From contig BGKB01000055.1 of the NCBI GenBank assembly GCA_003116975.1, positions 248,001 through 312,000 of the forward strand: 64,000 nucleotides of DNA. Reading direction: 5' to 3'. Positions 29,260 through 38,054 of the stretch are shown here, in pieces. The number at the start of each line of letters is the position of its first letter. The stretch's first letter is position 1. The translations under genes and the position numbers were made by a program. Source of the stretch: Aurantiochytrium sp. KH105 (taxonomy: Eukaryota > Sar > Bigyra > Thraustochytrida > Thraustochytriidae). The notes under the pieces were generated by a model. That model ran no database searches. It saw nothing but the letters and a program-made list of their open reading frames with translations, and was not told where the DNA came from.

Positions 29260-30969
29260 TTACTCCCATAGTTTGATGAGACCATCCCAGGAGCATGTTG
29301 CCACCCAGCTTGGCTCGACAGGATGCCAAATTGCCCCTTGCGTTGGCTGCGAGTGCACCTTGAGCTCCCGAATCTTCTTGCAAGATCCCCATGACCAAAA
29401 GAAGAGCTTGCCTGCAGAATCGCCCGACATGAGGTACTTGCCATTTGGGGAAAAATCGATGGGCAAGGCAAATCCTGCATTGTTGTGACCTGAAAAGCGC
29501 TTTGAGCAGTTGCGGAAACGCTCTCTAAACTCGTACGTTACAATCTGATTGTCCATGCTTTGGCAGGCGAAGAACGATTTGTCTGGCGAAGTCGTGATAA
29601 AGGGCATGCTCTGCATAGAGGCCTCGGAAATGTACTTGATGGGCACGGGCGTGTTGAGATCCCACACGAGCAACTTTTTGTCATCTGCGCTGGTCAAGAA
29701 CCGTCGGTCCTCGTCGAAAAAGGTGATGGTGTTAACGGCGCCGTCGTGATGTTTGTAGCGCTGCACCACCTTGCCTTCGCGGAGATCATATTGGAGAATT
29801 TGCCGGTCCGAGCAGCCGGCAAGGACTAGGTTCTCGTCGACTGCCGCAAATCGGACGCAATTCGCCACAGAACCAATGCCAATCGAAATGATGGCTTGGC
29901 CGGTCTCAGTGTCCCACACTCGCATGGTGCGATCATAGCTGCTCGATACAAACTTGTCACCGCTCTTATTGAAGACGTGGTCGCGAATGGGCTCCTTGTG
30001 CCCCTTGTATGTGCGCATCAATCCGCGACCTCCACCAAGGCAGCTCTCGTAGACGGCCCAAATCTTCAATGTGCAATCGAGACTCGAGGACAGGAGCATA
30101 TGTCCATACTTTGGAAAGAACTCGATCTTGGAAACTCCCTTGTCGTGGCCCTTGAAGGTCGTGAGCACGCGTTTCGGAATGTAGGCATCGTGACCTTCGC
30201 TGGGGCGCAGCGTGGGCGGGGGCTGCAACCAACTCCGCCCTTGGTAATCAGTCTCGGCTGCGCCATGAAAGGTCGACTGCAGCTCGAGTTGGCGGTCCAC
30301 AGTAATGTGTTCGTCCTCTGTGCCTGCGCGCGCGTCGGCATCTTCTTGCGCCTTTTTGGCGATCTTGTCGCGTTTGCGTTCCTGTTCCGCAAGATACGCC
30401 TTTTGCTCCTCGGAGAGCTCTTGGCGCGCTGGGCCGCTCTCGTCTTCGTCCTCGTCGTCTGCGGGCGCAGCCCACAATCCGTTCCCTGCAAGTGCGCGTT
30501 GTAGAAGGGCTTCGTCTTGCTCGCGCTTTTCTTCCCGTCGTTGACGTTTTCGTCGCTTGCGACCGCTGCTGTCTGTGTTGTGCTGCATTGTTTTGTACAG
30601 CTCCATATCGAAACCTGTTTCGTCCACCGCTGCCTCGCTCACATGAGCCCTGCGATGCGTAAATGGGTTCACCGGCCCTTCCCCGGAGTTTAAGAGCGTA
30701 CTCGCCTTGAGATTGTGTTTGATCTCCTTGGTGTTTTCGTTATTTATGGGCCTCGTCAGCGCCCACGTCGCGTGGCCTTGGACATCTTCATCCTGCACAT
30801 CGACCTCGGGCGCCGTCTCGAGCCTCGCCCGTGGCCGTGGAGGCTGCGTCGCAAGCTTCGCCGTCGCCGCGGCGGTCTCGGTCTCCGTGCCGCCCTCGCT
30901 CTCCCGGCCGCCGGTGGCGCCTGCCTCCTCCTCGGACCCGGAATCCGACGCGTACTGAATGCCGAGCAT
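29260..30969 (-). CDS. CDC40: Pre-mRNA-processing factor 17 (PRP17/CDC40)
   Basis: A 569-aa WD40 protein of the second splicing step. The N-terminal region contains the PRP17 block NPFTHRRAHVSEAAVDETGFD, followed by a Lys/Arg-rich stretch and PPPTLRPSEGHDAYIPKRV. Seven WD repeats fill about residues 265-569: FKGHDKGVSKIEFFPKYGHM, LDCTLKIWAVY, YKGHKEPIRDHVFN, DRTMRVWD, DKKLLVWD, FSGHNNAGFA and WDGLIKLWE at the very C-terminus. In other eukaryotes it sits in step II spliceosomes. It is arranged head to head with U2AF65 across 256 bp, so the two splicing genes may share a promoter. Confidence 0.95.
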   Translation of the reverse strand: MLGIQYASDSGSEEEAGATGGRESEGGTETETAAATAKLATQPPRPRARLETAPEVDVQDEDVQGHATWALTRPINNENTKEIKHNLKASTLLNSGEGPVNPFTHRRAHVSEAAVDETGFDMELYKTMQHNTDSSGRKRRKRQRREEKREQDEALLQRALAGNGLWAAPADDEDEDESGPARQELSEEQKAYLAEQERKRDKIAKKAQEDADARAGTEDEHITVDRQLELQSTFHGAAETDYQGRSWLQPPPTLRPSEGHDAYIPKRVLTTFKGHDKGVSKIEFFPKYGHMLLSSSLDCTLKIWAVYESCLGGGRGLMRTYKGHKEPIRDHVFNKSGDKFVSSSYDRTMRVWDTETGQAIISIGIGSVANCVRFAAVDENLVLAGCSDRQILQYDLREGKVVQRYKHHDGAVNTITFFDEDRRFLTSADDKKLLVWDLNTPVPIKYISEASMQSMPFITTSPDKSFFACQSMDNQIVTYEFRERFRNCSKRFSGHNNAGFALPIDFSPNGKYLMSGDSAGKLFFWSWGSCKKIRELKVHSQPTQGAIWHPVEPSWVATCSWDGLIKLWE

Positions 30970-31225
30970 GGCGTCTTCCCCGCTCCGCTCGCGAGACGCC
31001 AGGTCCGTCTCCGTCGCCGCGGTCGCGCCGCCGGCCTCGAAGGGTCTCTGCAGATGGTTTTGGTTTGGTCGCGTCGAGTCGTCGCGTCGAGCGCAGGTTT
31101 TCTCGCCTCGTTATTAGTAGGTCACACGGCGGCGTTGTGGCTAACTTTGCTCTGGCACTTGCGGGCTGTTTGCGCACTTTGGGCCGCGCTATTCCCCACT
31201 TGCGGCGCGGCGGCGCAAGTCGGGA
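30970..31225. promoter_or_regulatory. Bidirectional promoter between PRP17 and U2AF65
   Basis: Only 256 bp separate the two start codons (364 bp if U2AF65 starts at 31334). It must hold both promoters. No TATA box is evident. TTGCGGCGCGG-type GC motifs recur. Confidence 0.5.
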
Positions 31226-33178
31226 ATGGCGCCGCCTCATGCGCGAGGGCTCGTGCACAAGCTGCTCGTCGGCGAGCAAAACCAACCACGCGACCACGCG
31301 ACGCGGGGCGAGGCGACGCGACGCGAGGCGAGGATGGCGGGCCGCGGGCGCGAGATGACCATGCCGGCGTGGATGACGGCCGCGCGGGCCGCGCCCGGGC
31401 GCGACGCCGGCGGGCCCGGCCGCGCGGGCGCCGGCGGCGGCCTGGACAGGGACCCCGTGGACGCGCGCCGTGGCGAGAAACGCGGCAGGTTCGACGACGC
31501 CGACGAGGGCGCCGCCACGGACGAGGAACGCCGCGAGCGACGGAGGCACAAGCGGGAGCGCAAAGAGAAAAAACACAAAAAGGACAAGAAACACAAAAAG
31601 GAGAAAAAGTCGCGGAAGGATAGCAAAAAGTCGCGTCGAAGGAGCCGCAGCAGGCGTCGCAGCGCGGGGTCTGCAGATGACTCGGCGAGCGAACGGTCGC
31701 GGTCGAGGTCGTCTTCGCGGTCGCCCTCGAGGTCCCGATCCCGATACAGATCCAAGTCTCGCTCGCGTACGCCGCCTCGAGCCAGGTCGCGGTCCAGGCC
31801 TCGTTCCAGATCGCGGTCGGCGGCGGCGCCGCCGCCACCGGGGTCGGTGCCACCTGCACGCGACGATTACAACTCTGGAACAAATGGTGCGCCGCCTTCG
31901 TCATCGTACCCTCGACCCGTGCGTTCGCGACGAACCAAGCCCACCATGTGGGACGTAGCCCCGGACCAGCTTCCCAGCCATTTGCGCGCAGAGCTTGCGG
32001 TTCGCGCGCCGCCCGTGGCCCGGAGTCAGCCCGGGAATCCGATAGCGCAGCGAAGACTCTTTATTGGCAACGTGGAGGCTGTTGGTGAACGTGAGATGCA
32101 AGACTTTTTCGACGGTGTCCTACGGCGTACCACTGGGGACCGTGCTGGCGAGCGGCACCGCGTGGTGAATGTTTTTGTGCACACGGAGAAACGTTTTGCT
32201 TTTGTAGAGCTCAGCAGCCCCGAACTTGCGACGGCCTGTCTTTTGCTCGACGGACTTGACTTTCACGGCCGCACGCTCTCTGTTTCTCGTCCAAACGACT
32301 ATTCCGCGGAGCTTTCGCGTAACGATGGACCCGTACCGGCGTTAGATCTCTCGGAAGTGAAGATCTCTTCAAAGCGCGGGAGTGGTGCCAATGGGAACGG
32401 CGGTGGTGGCGGAGGGCGTCCCGGGGAAACACACCGTGGCACAATCCCTGATGGCCCCGAAAAGATTTTTGTGGGCGGCATTCCTCACGATCTTGAGGAC
32501 AACGAGATTAGCGAGCTTCTCGAATCCTTTGGCAAGCTTCGTGCGTTACACGTTGTCCGTGACAACAACACGGGTCGCTCCAAGGGATTCGCGTTCGCTC
32601 AGTACGAAGACCCTGCCGTCACCGATCCGGCCGTCAATGGTCTTAATAATCTCAGTATTCGCGGGCGCACCCTTTCCGTTCGGCGCAGTGAGCGTCTTCC
32701 ACCGGGAAGTGGCGACGCCAAGTCCTCCAATAGCGCCGGCGGCGGCGGTGGCGGCGGCAGCGAAACATCAAGATATCCTGGATCTGGGCCGGCGGGCATG
32801 CCGGGTCCTCGGGGCGGAGATCCGTCATCCTCTGGTTCGCGCATGTTCGATTCTAACTTTCCTTCTCCTACCAATATTCTCGTCCTTCAAAACATGGTGA
32901 CGCAGGAAGACCTTGGCAATCCCGCGGAACGTGAAGAGATCGCTGCCGACATCCGCGAGGAGTGTGCCCAGTTTGGCGACCTTCGCTACGTTCTCATGCC
33001 TCGTGCCAACATTGGCGTGACGGATGTTCTGGTCGAGTATGGGGAGCCTCATGAGGCTCTGAAAGCACTTTTTGCACTGCGTGGCCGCACATTTGCAGGT
33101 CACACGGTGGGCTGTACCTTTATCTCCGTGGACGAGTATCTGCGTATTCGGAGAAGCGAAGCGCAGATTGCGCAGTGA
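31226..33178 (+). CDS. U2AF2: U2 snRNP auxiliary factor large subunit (U2AF65-like)
   Basis: 650 aa from the first ATG. A second ATG at 31334 (MAGRGREMTMPAW) gives 614 aa and may be the real start, because the first 36 residues look like translated leader. It recognises the polypyrimidine tract in early spliceosome assembly. A Lys/Arg-rich region precedes an RS domain (about 140-205), followed by TKPTMWDVAP. RRM1 starts near residue 275 (RRLFIGNV, RFAFVELS). RRM2 starts near 412 (KIFVGGIP, KGFAFAQY). The C-terminal U2AF-homology-motif RRM starts near 550 (NILVLQNMV, VLVEYGEPHEAL, AGHTVGCTFIS). Poly-Gly linkers join the RRMs. In an organism with so few visible introns it shows that splicing persists. 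Confidence 0.95.
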   Translation: MAPPHARGLVHKLLVGEQNQPRDHATRGEATRREARMAGRGREMTMPAWMTAARAAPGRDAGGPGRAGAGGGLDRDPVDARRGEKRGRFDDADEGAATDEERRERRRHKRERKEKKHKKDKKHKKEKKSRKDSKKSRRRSRSRRRSAGSADDSASERSRSRSSSRSPSRSRSRYRSKSRSRTPPRARSRSRPRSRSRSAAAPPPPGSVPPARDDYNSGTNGAPPSSSYPRPVRSRRTKPTMWDVAPDQLPSHLRAELAVRAPPVARSQPGNPIAQRRLFIGNVEAVGEREMQDFFDGVLRRTTGDRAGERHRVVNVFVHTEKRFAFVELSSPELATACLLLDGLDFHGRTLSVSRPNDYSAELSRNDGPVPALDLSEVKISSKRGSGANGNGGGGGGRPGETHRGTIPDGPEKIFVGGIPHDLEDNEISELLESFGKLRALHVVRDNNTGRSKGFAFAQYEDPAVTDPAVNGLNNLSIRGRTLSVRRSERLPPGSGDAKSSNSAGGGGGGGSETSRYPGSGPAGMPGPRGGDPSSSGSRMFDSNFPSPTNILVLQNMVTQEDLGNPAEREEIAADIREECAQFGDLRYVLMPRANIGVTDVLVEYGEPHEALKALFALRGRTFAGHTVGCTFISVDEYLRIRRSEAQIAQ

Positions 33179-33531
33179 AGGAGATATATACTACCGTAAA
33201 AGGGAAGATAGAAACAAGCAAGCGCGACGGCAACCTGAACTGACCAATTGCTCAAACTGTTTCAATATAAAAGTTAGCTACGTACGTTTTGCAAAAAAGG
33301 ACATTTATTTTGGACATTTCGGATACTCTCGTGCTTCCTTTCCGCCGGAGTCGACCGTCACTTCAAAATTTGCGCGAATTCGCCATGAACGGAGAAGAAA
33401 CGAAAAGAAAAGAGAAGAAAAGGAAAGGATAGTAACATGCAAGCGTGGCAGGTTGATGATTGAGGCTTGCGATTACGACGACTGCGACCGGAAAGATTCT
33501 TATTCTTTTTTTCCATTGAGAAGCGAAGTGT
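33179..33531. other. Convergent 3' spacer (U2AF65 / GST)
   Basis: A-rich spacer with an AGAAGAAAAGGAAAG purine run near 33395-33430. No gene seen. Confidence 0.5.
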
Positions 33532-34254
33532 TTACATTTTCGACTTTTTAAAGAGCACGTTTGCGACATCTTTGAAGTTCTTGGAGGTTTTGGCGTTCTT
33601 GCCAATGTTCTGATTCTCGTTTTTCAAGGTCTCCACGCCGCGTCGCACCGCCGGCCGATTTTTGAGCTCGTTAAACCACCGCTGAAGGTTCGGCATTTCG
33701 CTGAGATCCTCAACGCCAAAGCGGCGGTACGGAATGATCCAGCCATAGCTTGCCATATCTGCAATGGTGTACTCGTCACAGGCGAGGAACTTTGTTTTCC
33801 CGAGCTGGACGTCCATGACCGAAAGCAGACGCTTGTATTCGCGCTTGTAGCGCTCGAGAGGGTACGTGTGGTCGGCCTTTTCGTCAATCAAGGGCGCATA
33901 ATTCACGAAATGTGACACTTGGCCAGCCATGGGACCAAGGCCGCCCACTTGCCAAAAGAGCCACTGCAAGACCTCATACTTGTACTTTTCGGGGAAGAAT
34001 GCTTTCCACTTTTCCGCCACGTACATGAGGCAGGCCCCAGACTCAAAGACGGTCTTGGCGCCATCGCGGATGGCGGGGATGCGCCCGTTGGGCGACACGC
34101 TCAGGAACTCTTCGGTAAACTGCTCGCCCTTGCCAAGGTTCACGCCCACGACCTTGAAGTCCTCTCGGCTCATCTTGCCAGACTCCACGAGCTCCTCGAC
34201 CAGGATGCTCAGTTTCCAGCCATTGGGCGTCGGCGCGAAGAAGACCTCGAGCAT
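33532..34254 (-). CDS. Glutathione S-transferase, YfcG/Nu-class-like
   Basis: A 240-aa protein starting at MLEVFFAPTPNGWKL; the frame runs 43 codons further upstream only from a GTG. It matches the bacterial/fungal YfcG-Ure2 type GST. The thioredoxin-like N-terminal domain has APTPNGWKLSILVEEL, LGKGEQFTEEFLSVSPNGRIPAI and FESGACLMYVAEK. The C-terminal helical domain has the class-diagnostic LQWLFWQVGGLGPMAGQ, then YTIADMASYGWI, and PAVRRGVETL. These enzymes use Thr/Asn of the TPNG loop with glutathione as a disulfide reductase rather than as a classical transferase. The Lys-rich C-terminal tail (FKDVANVLFKKSKM) is an addition. Probably cytosolic. Confidence 0.93.
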   Translation of the reverse strand: MLEVFFAPTPNGWKLSILVEELVESGKMSREDFKVVGVNLGKGEQFTEEFLSVSPNGRIPAIRDGAKTVFESGACLMYVAEKWKAFFPEKYKYEVLQWLFWQVGGLGPMAGQVSHFVNYAPLIDEKADHTYPLERYKREYKRLLSVMDVQLGKTKFLACDEYTIADMASYGWIIPYRRFGVEDLSEMPNLQRWFNELKNRPAVRRGVETLKNENQNIGKNAKTSKNFKDVANVLFKKSKM

Positions 34255-34834
34255 CGCTTCACCGTGCTCTGCCTCGCTTCTCGGTGCGCTCCGCTGCGGT
34301 GCGGTGCTTGAAGCCAGGTTTTCCGCTCGCGTGCCTCCCTTTGCCTTTCTGCCGTGCAGCGTTCCGGATTTGCTTGGGCCCACTCAGCTCGCAGGTTTTG
34401 CGCTCGTCCTCAGTCCCCACCTTTTTGCTAGTAATGTGAAGATCAAGACGATCTTCACGTTATCGAAGCCTGTCTTATACGTCGCTGCCATCCGTGCGGG
34501 GAAATTCGGCAAAATGTGTGGGTGCTAACGAGCAGCTTGACGTCTGGATGTCTCATCACATATCCACGCGACCTCGATTGAGCCACGAAGAGTTTGTTGG
34601 TCTCGCGGCAGATGCTTCATTACTTGCAAGCGGAAGGAACCTTCGGAACGTATGGAATCGTTGTCCATGTCGCGGGCGCGGACTCGTCGCGTTGACTGAC
34701 TGACCCCTGAGAGCGCTCTCAGCAGCGACGGCGAGTCCGTCAAAAGCTTTCGGGATCATCCGCGGCGGCGGCGGCGGCGGCAACAACGACGACGCACGCA
34801 AGACAAACCAAAAGATTCGTGGACGCACGGAGCG
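34255..34834. promoter_or_regulatory. Divergent region between GST and the coiled-coil gene
   Basis: 580 bp holding both promoters. It contains a palindromic GATCAAGACGATCTTCACGTTATC patch near 34440 and a GCG/GCA trinucleotide run at about 34760-34785. No gene seen. Confidence 0.4.
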
Positions 34835-36283
34835 ATGGGGTCACTGGACGCGGACGCCTCAGATGCCGAGTCGGAGATCAGCGAAGACCCGGAGGAGACG
34901 AAGAGCGGGGGCCGTGGCGGCGGCGGCGCGGGCAAAGATGCGAGCCGCGTAGCCGAACTGGAAAAGGAGCTAGCGGCCACCAGGGAGCAGCTCCGTGCGA
35001 CGCAACAGACGGCCAAAGATCGCATGCGCGAGGTGAATCGCCTCAAAGGTCTACGCGAAGACCTTAGCGCAGCCAACGAGGCCAATGCACGCTGTAAAGA
35101 GCAAGTCAAGCGACTCACAAGCGACAAAGAAACACTTGTCGCGCGAGTCCAAAGCGCACAGAATGCAGAACGCGAGGCCCAGGCGGAGGCAAGACGCAAG
35201 AATGCCGAGGCCTCCGAGGCACGCAAAGAACTGACCAAGATTCGCGAGGATCTCGAATGGGAACGGAAGTTCCGTGCCGGCCAGGAAAAGGCCAAGGACA
35301 GGCTTACGCGCACCGTTCAAGTCTTGCAGACGCAAGTCAAGCAGCAGACAGACTTTACAGGCGTCGCACAAAAACAGCTTCTCGAAGAGCAAAAGGAAGT
35401 TCATCGGGAACGAGCGCAACGTCTGCTTGAAGTGCACAAACTCAAGGCCACGCAAGATGAGCGCGATGAAATGCGTGCTCTCGCGGAGAAGAAGCTCGCC
35501 GAAGCGGAAAGCGCGCTGCGTAGCGCAGATTATATGCACAAACAGCTCGAACCTTTGCGATACTCGTTGCAGGAGTTTGAACGCCTCGCGCAGGACGATG
35601 CTGCGCAAATCGAGTCCCAGGGATCCCTCCTCGCGGAAGCTGCAGCGAATGCAGAACGATTGCAGATGAGCATTGCTCGCAAAGACGAAGAGATCGAGCT
35701 CCTTACACGGCGCCTCGAAAAGCTGTCCAAAGCGCAAAGCTCATTGAGAGCCCAGGTTTTCCGACTGCTCAAGACGCACCCTGAGCTCGCGTCTTTTGTT
35801 CCGCAGGTTGCGCAATCTTCTCTCTCGGGAGTCATGGCCCCGCGAGCGCTGGGCAGCGAAGGTCAGATTTCCGCGCTGGGCAGTCGAACGCAGTCCCTTC
35901 CTGATGATCTCACGGAAAGGACTCACGAAAGCGACGGCGACGAAGACGAGGCTGCGCGAAACAGCGCCATCAAATTCGCGCTTCTCCTCGACGATTGTCT
36001 CGAGCAACTTGACGACAAGCCACGAACTGCATTCGAGCGCCTTACGATGCCAGAGATCGCAGGTTCAAAACCGCTCGATGAAACTTCCTGTGATGCAGGG
36101 GAACGGTCCGCGCAAATAAAATCAACCCGTCGCAAAAAAACTTCACCGTTGCCTTCGCCTAAGTTGCACGAGCAGGGCGCCAGATTCGTGGGTCACGGTC
36201 TCGGGCTTCGCAAAGATCCAATCTCGGTTTCATCAGTGAGTCTGCGGAAACGTTGCGACGAGATTGTGCGAGGACGCGCTTGA
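34835..36283 (+). CDS. Long coiled-coil protein, function unknown
   Basis: A 482-aa protein starting at MGSLDADASDAESEISED. After an acidic, Gly-rich N-terminus, residues about 38-310 form an almost unbroken coiled coil rich in Glu, Lys, Gln and Arg heptads (VAELEKELAATREQLRATQQ, LEWERKFRAGQEKAKDRL, IARKDEEIELLTRRLEKL). It continues into a short conserved-looking helical cap (SSLRAQVFRLLKTHPELASF) and a low-complexity tail. The length and single coil suggest a centrosomal, basal-body or cytoskeletal structural protein. That is inference; no orthologue recognised. The next gene on the same strand starts only 68 bp after the stop. Confidence 0.8.
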   Translation: MGSLDADASDAESEISEDPEETKSGGRGGGGAGKDASRVAELEKELAATREQLRATQQTAKDRMREVNRLKGLREDLSAANEANARCKEQVKRLTSDKETLVARVQSAQNAEREAQAEARRKNAEASEARKELTKIREDLEWERKFRAGQEKAKDRLTRTVQVLQTQVKQQTDFTGVAQKQLLEEQKEVHRERAQRLLEVHKLKATQDERDEMRALAEKKLAEAESALRSADYMHKQLEPLRYSLQEFERLAQDDAAQIESQGSLLAEAAANAERLQMSIARKDEEIELLTRRLEKLSKAQSSLRAQVFRLLKTHPELASFVPQVAQSSLSGVMAPRALGSEGQISALGSRTQSLPDDLTERTHESDGDEDEAARNSAIKFALLLDDCLEQLDDKPRTAFERLTMPEIAGSKPLDETSCDAGERSAQIKSTRRKKTSPLPSPKLHEQGARFVGHGLGLRKDPISVSSVSLRKRCDEIVRGRA

Positions 36284-36351
36284 CTTTCTTCAGATTCAAA
36301 ACTTGTGAATGGTGCGGCCAGCGAGCAGACAACAGTCGCACAAGCAGTATT

Positions 36352-37974
36352 ATGGACGTCTTTCGTGAAGAGACCTTTGATGTGGCGGCTCTCTTGGCGT
36401 CTGCGACGCACGGCACTGTCCCCACACGCAAAATCTTCGACACGCGCTTTGAATTTGCCGTTGCTCGCGATGCCCTTCTTGTGGAGGCTCTACTTGTACA
36501 AAAGGGCTTCGTCGCGGCATGCACGCAGAACAGGCTCCAGGTCATGTGCTGTCTCCAAGAAGAAGCGTTGCTTCCCGCAGAACTGCGTGACTTACGCCTT
36601 TGTTTCCGTTTTAACATGCAGAGCACTCCCGACGCCGTCAACGACGACGAGGACGACGAGGAGGAAGCAGCACTCATGGCTCGATTTTGCGAATGCAAAC
36701 TCAGGTCTCTGCTGCATGAGTGTGGCTGGGCAAGCCTTGACGCAGACGATCCGTGGAAGCTCTACCAAGTGACTGCCGAGGATCTCGCGCGACCCATGAC
36801 GGAGGTCGCGGCGGCGGTTGTCCGAGTGAATTTCAGGGCACAGAAAGACGAAATGAAATTTTCTGCACATGTTGCAATGACAGAGGTGGTGGCCATGGCA
36901 AAGCCCGAGCATCTCCGTCCTGGCGCGCGCCTTATCCTTTTGCCAACGAGCGAAAATGTGCTCTTGTCCATTTCAAAAATCGCCCCAGCCGACATTGCAT
37001 TGAAGCCTACAGCCACAGATCGCTGGCTCGAAAAGCACAATGCTGACATGAAGAGTGACCGTGTGCAGATCTCAGATCCACGCTCCTTTGCAGATTTTTC
37101 GTGGCGTATGCGGTGCGAAACAGGATTATCGGTCCCTACTTCGTGCAGAGCAACCTTTGTTTGCGCAAAGGCTACTGAATCGGGTCTCTCGTCCAGTGCG
37201 CCTTTTCTGTTTTGCATGAGCTCGTTCACTCCGGTCCCTCGACGCCGCGCCTCGAGCTTGGTGCTTTCTCTTGCGGTACGTGACCTGCTGAAATGTTTGC
37301 GGCCATTTCTCAAGCGAAACTGGAAGGATCGATTTCTTGGGAACAACACTCCGAGCGCCAGCGTCTGCCAAGGCATGCGATCTGCGCGAGACGTGTTGCG
37401 CGCTCAGAAACGTGAGCTCGGTGAAGGACCAAGCGTTTGGAGTCAAATCTGGGCGCCTGAGCTCGATCGTCAGCTGCGCCAGCAACTGCAATGTTTGCCC
37501 AAGTTTCCTACCCCAGAAAACAAGGCGCATTCGCGTATTCCTGTCCTGACACCGCCGGCCAAAATGCCAGAAAGCTTACGTGTTAAGCGAATGCGATCCA
37601 GATCAATTCCCGTCAAGGCGGTATTGAGAGGCGCTCGCGAGGGAAAGAAGAAACTGACGAAGAAGAGCAAGAAGGCGAGGCGGAGCAGTGAGACCACATG
37701 CAAAAGTGCAGAACAACAAAGCAAGGCAGACTTGCCGGTACATCGTAACGCCGAGACGGCTGTGCCGAATTCCGAAGGTAGCTCTTGCCCTTCCACCACT
37801 TCATTTGTTTCAAAACCTCAAGTTTGCGTGGCGCTCCCTGCGTCTCATTCCGGAGTCGTACCAGACGCAACATGGAAAGTGCCCCAGCTTCGTGCATGGC
37901 TTCGTGAGCGCAAATTGTCTGCGACAGGGCGAAAAGCGGACTTGCTGGCTCGCATTCGTGGGAACCGATGGTAA
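36352..37974 (+). CDS. C18orf63-like (DUF4708) protein with C-terminal SAP motif
   Basis: A 540-aa protein starting at MDVFREETFD, the first ATG; the frame opens 33 codons earlier at a TTG overlapping the previous gene. The N-terminal 330 residues resemble the orphan animal family C18orf63. A mixed alpha/beta domain ends with a pattern like DF...Y...LP......Y...P....P...R..L..V...FL.DL, here SFADFSWRM and SSFTPVPRRRASSLVLSLAVRDLLKCLRPFL. A basic, disordered stretch follows (KKKLTKKSKKARRSS). The last 35 residues form a SAP-type helix pair, PQLRAWLRERKLSATGRKAD, a DNA-binding motif of chromatin proteins. A nuclear role is likely. The C18orf63 link is tentative. Confidence 0.6.
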   Translation: MDVFREETFDVAALLASATHGTVPTRKIFDTRFEFAVARDALLVEALLVQKGFVAACTQNRLQVMCCLQEEALLPAELRDLRLCFRFNMQSTPDAVNDDEDDEEEAALMARFCECKLRSLLHECGWASLDADDPWKLYQVTAEDLARPMTEVAAAVVRVNFRAQKDEMKFSAHVAMTEVVAMAKPEHLRPGARLILLPTSENVLLSISKIAPADIALKPTATDRWLEKHNADMKSDRVQISDPRSFADFSWRMRCETGLSVPTSCRATFVCAKATESGLSSSAPFLFCMSSFTPVPRRRASSLVLSLAVRDLLKCLRPFLKRNWKDRFLGNNTPSASVCQGMRSARDVLRAQKRELGEGPSVWSQIWAPELDRQLRQQLQCLPKFPTPENKAHSRIPVLTPPAKMPESLRVKRMRSRSIPVKAVLRGAREGKKKLTKKSKKARRSSETTCKSAEQQSKADLPVHRNAETAVPNSEGSSCPSTTSFVSKPQVCVALPASHSGVVPDATWKVPQLRAWLRERKLSATGRKADLLARIRGNRW

Positions 37975-38054
37975 CGACTAGCGAGGAGAGCAAAGGTGAT
38001 GACTTTATGAACAATTTTCTATGCCTAACCCCACGTTTTTGGGGGGTTGCTCGA

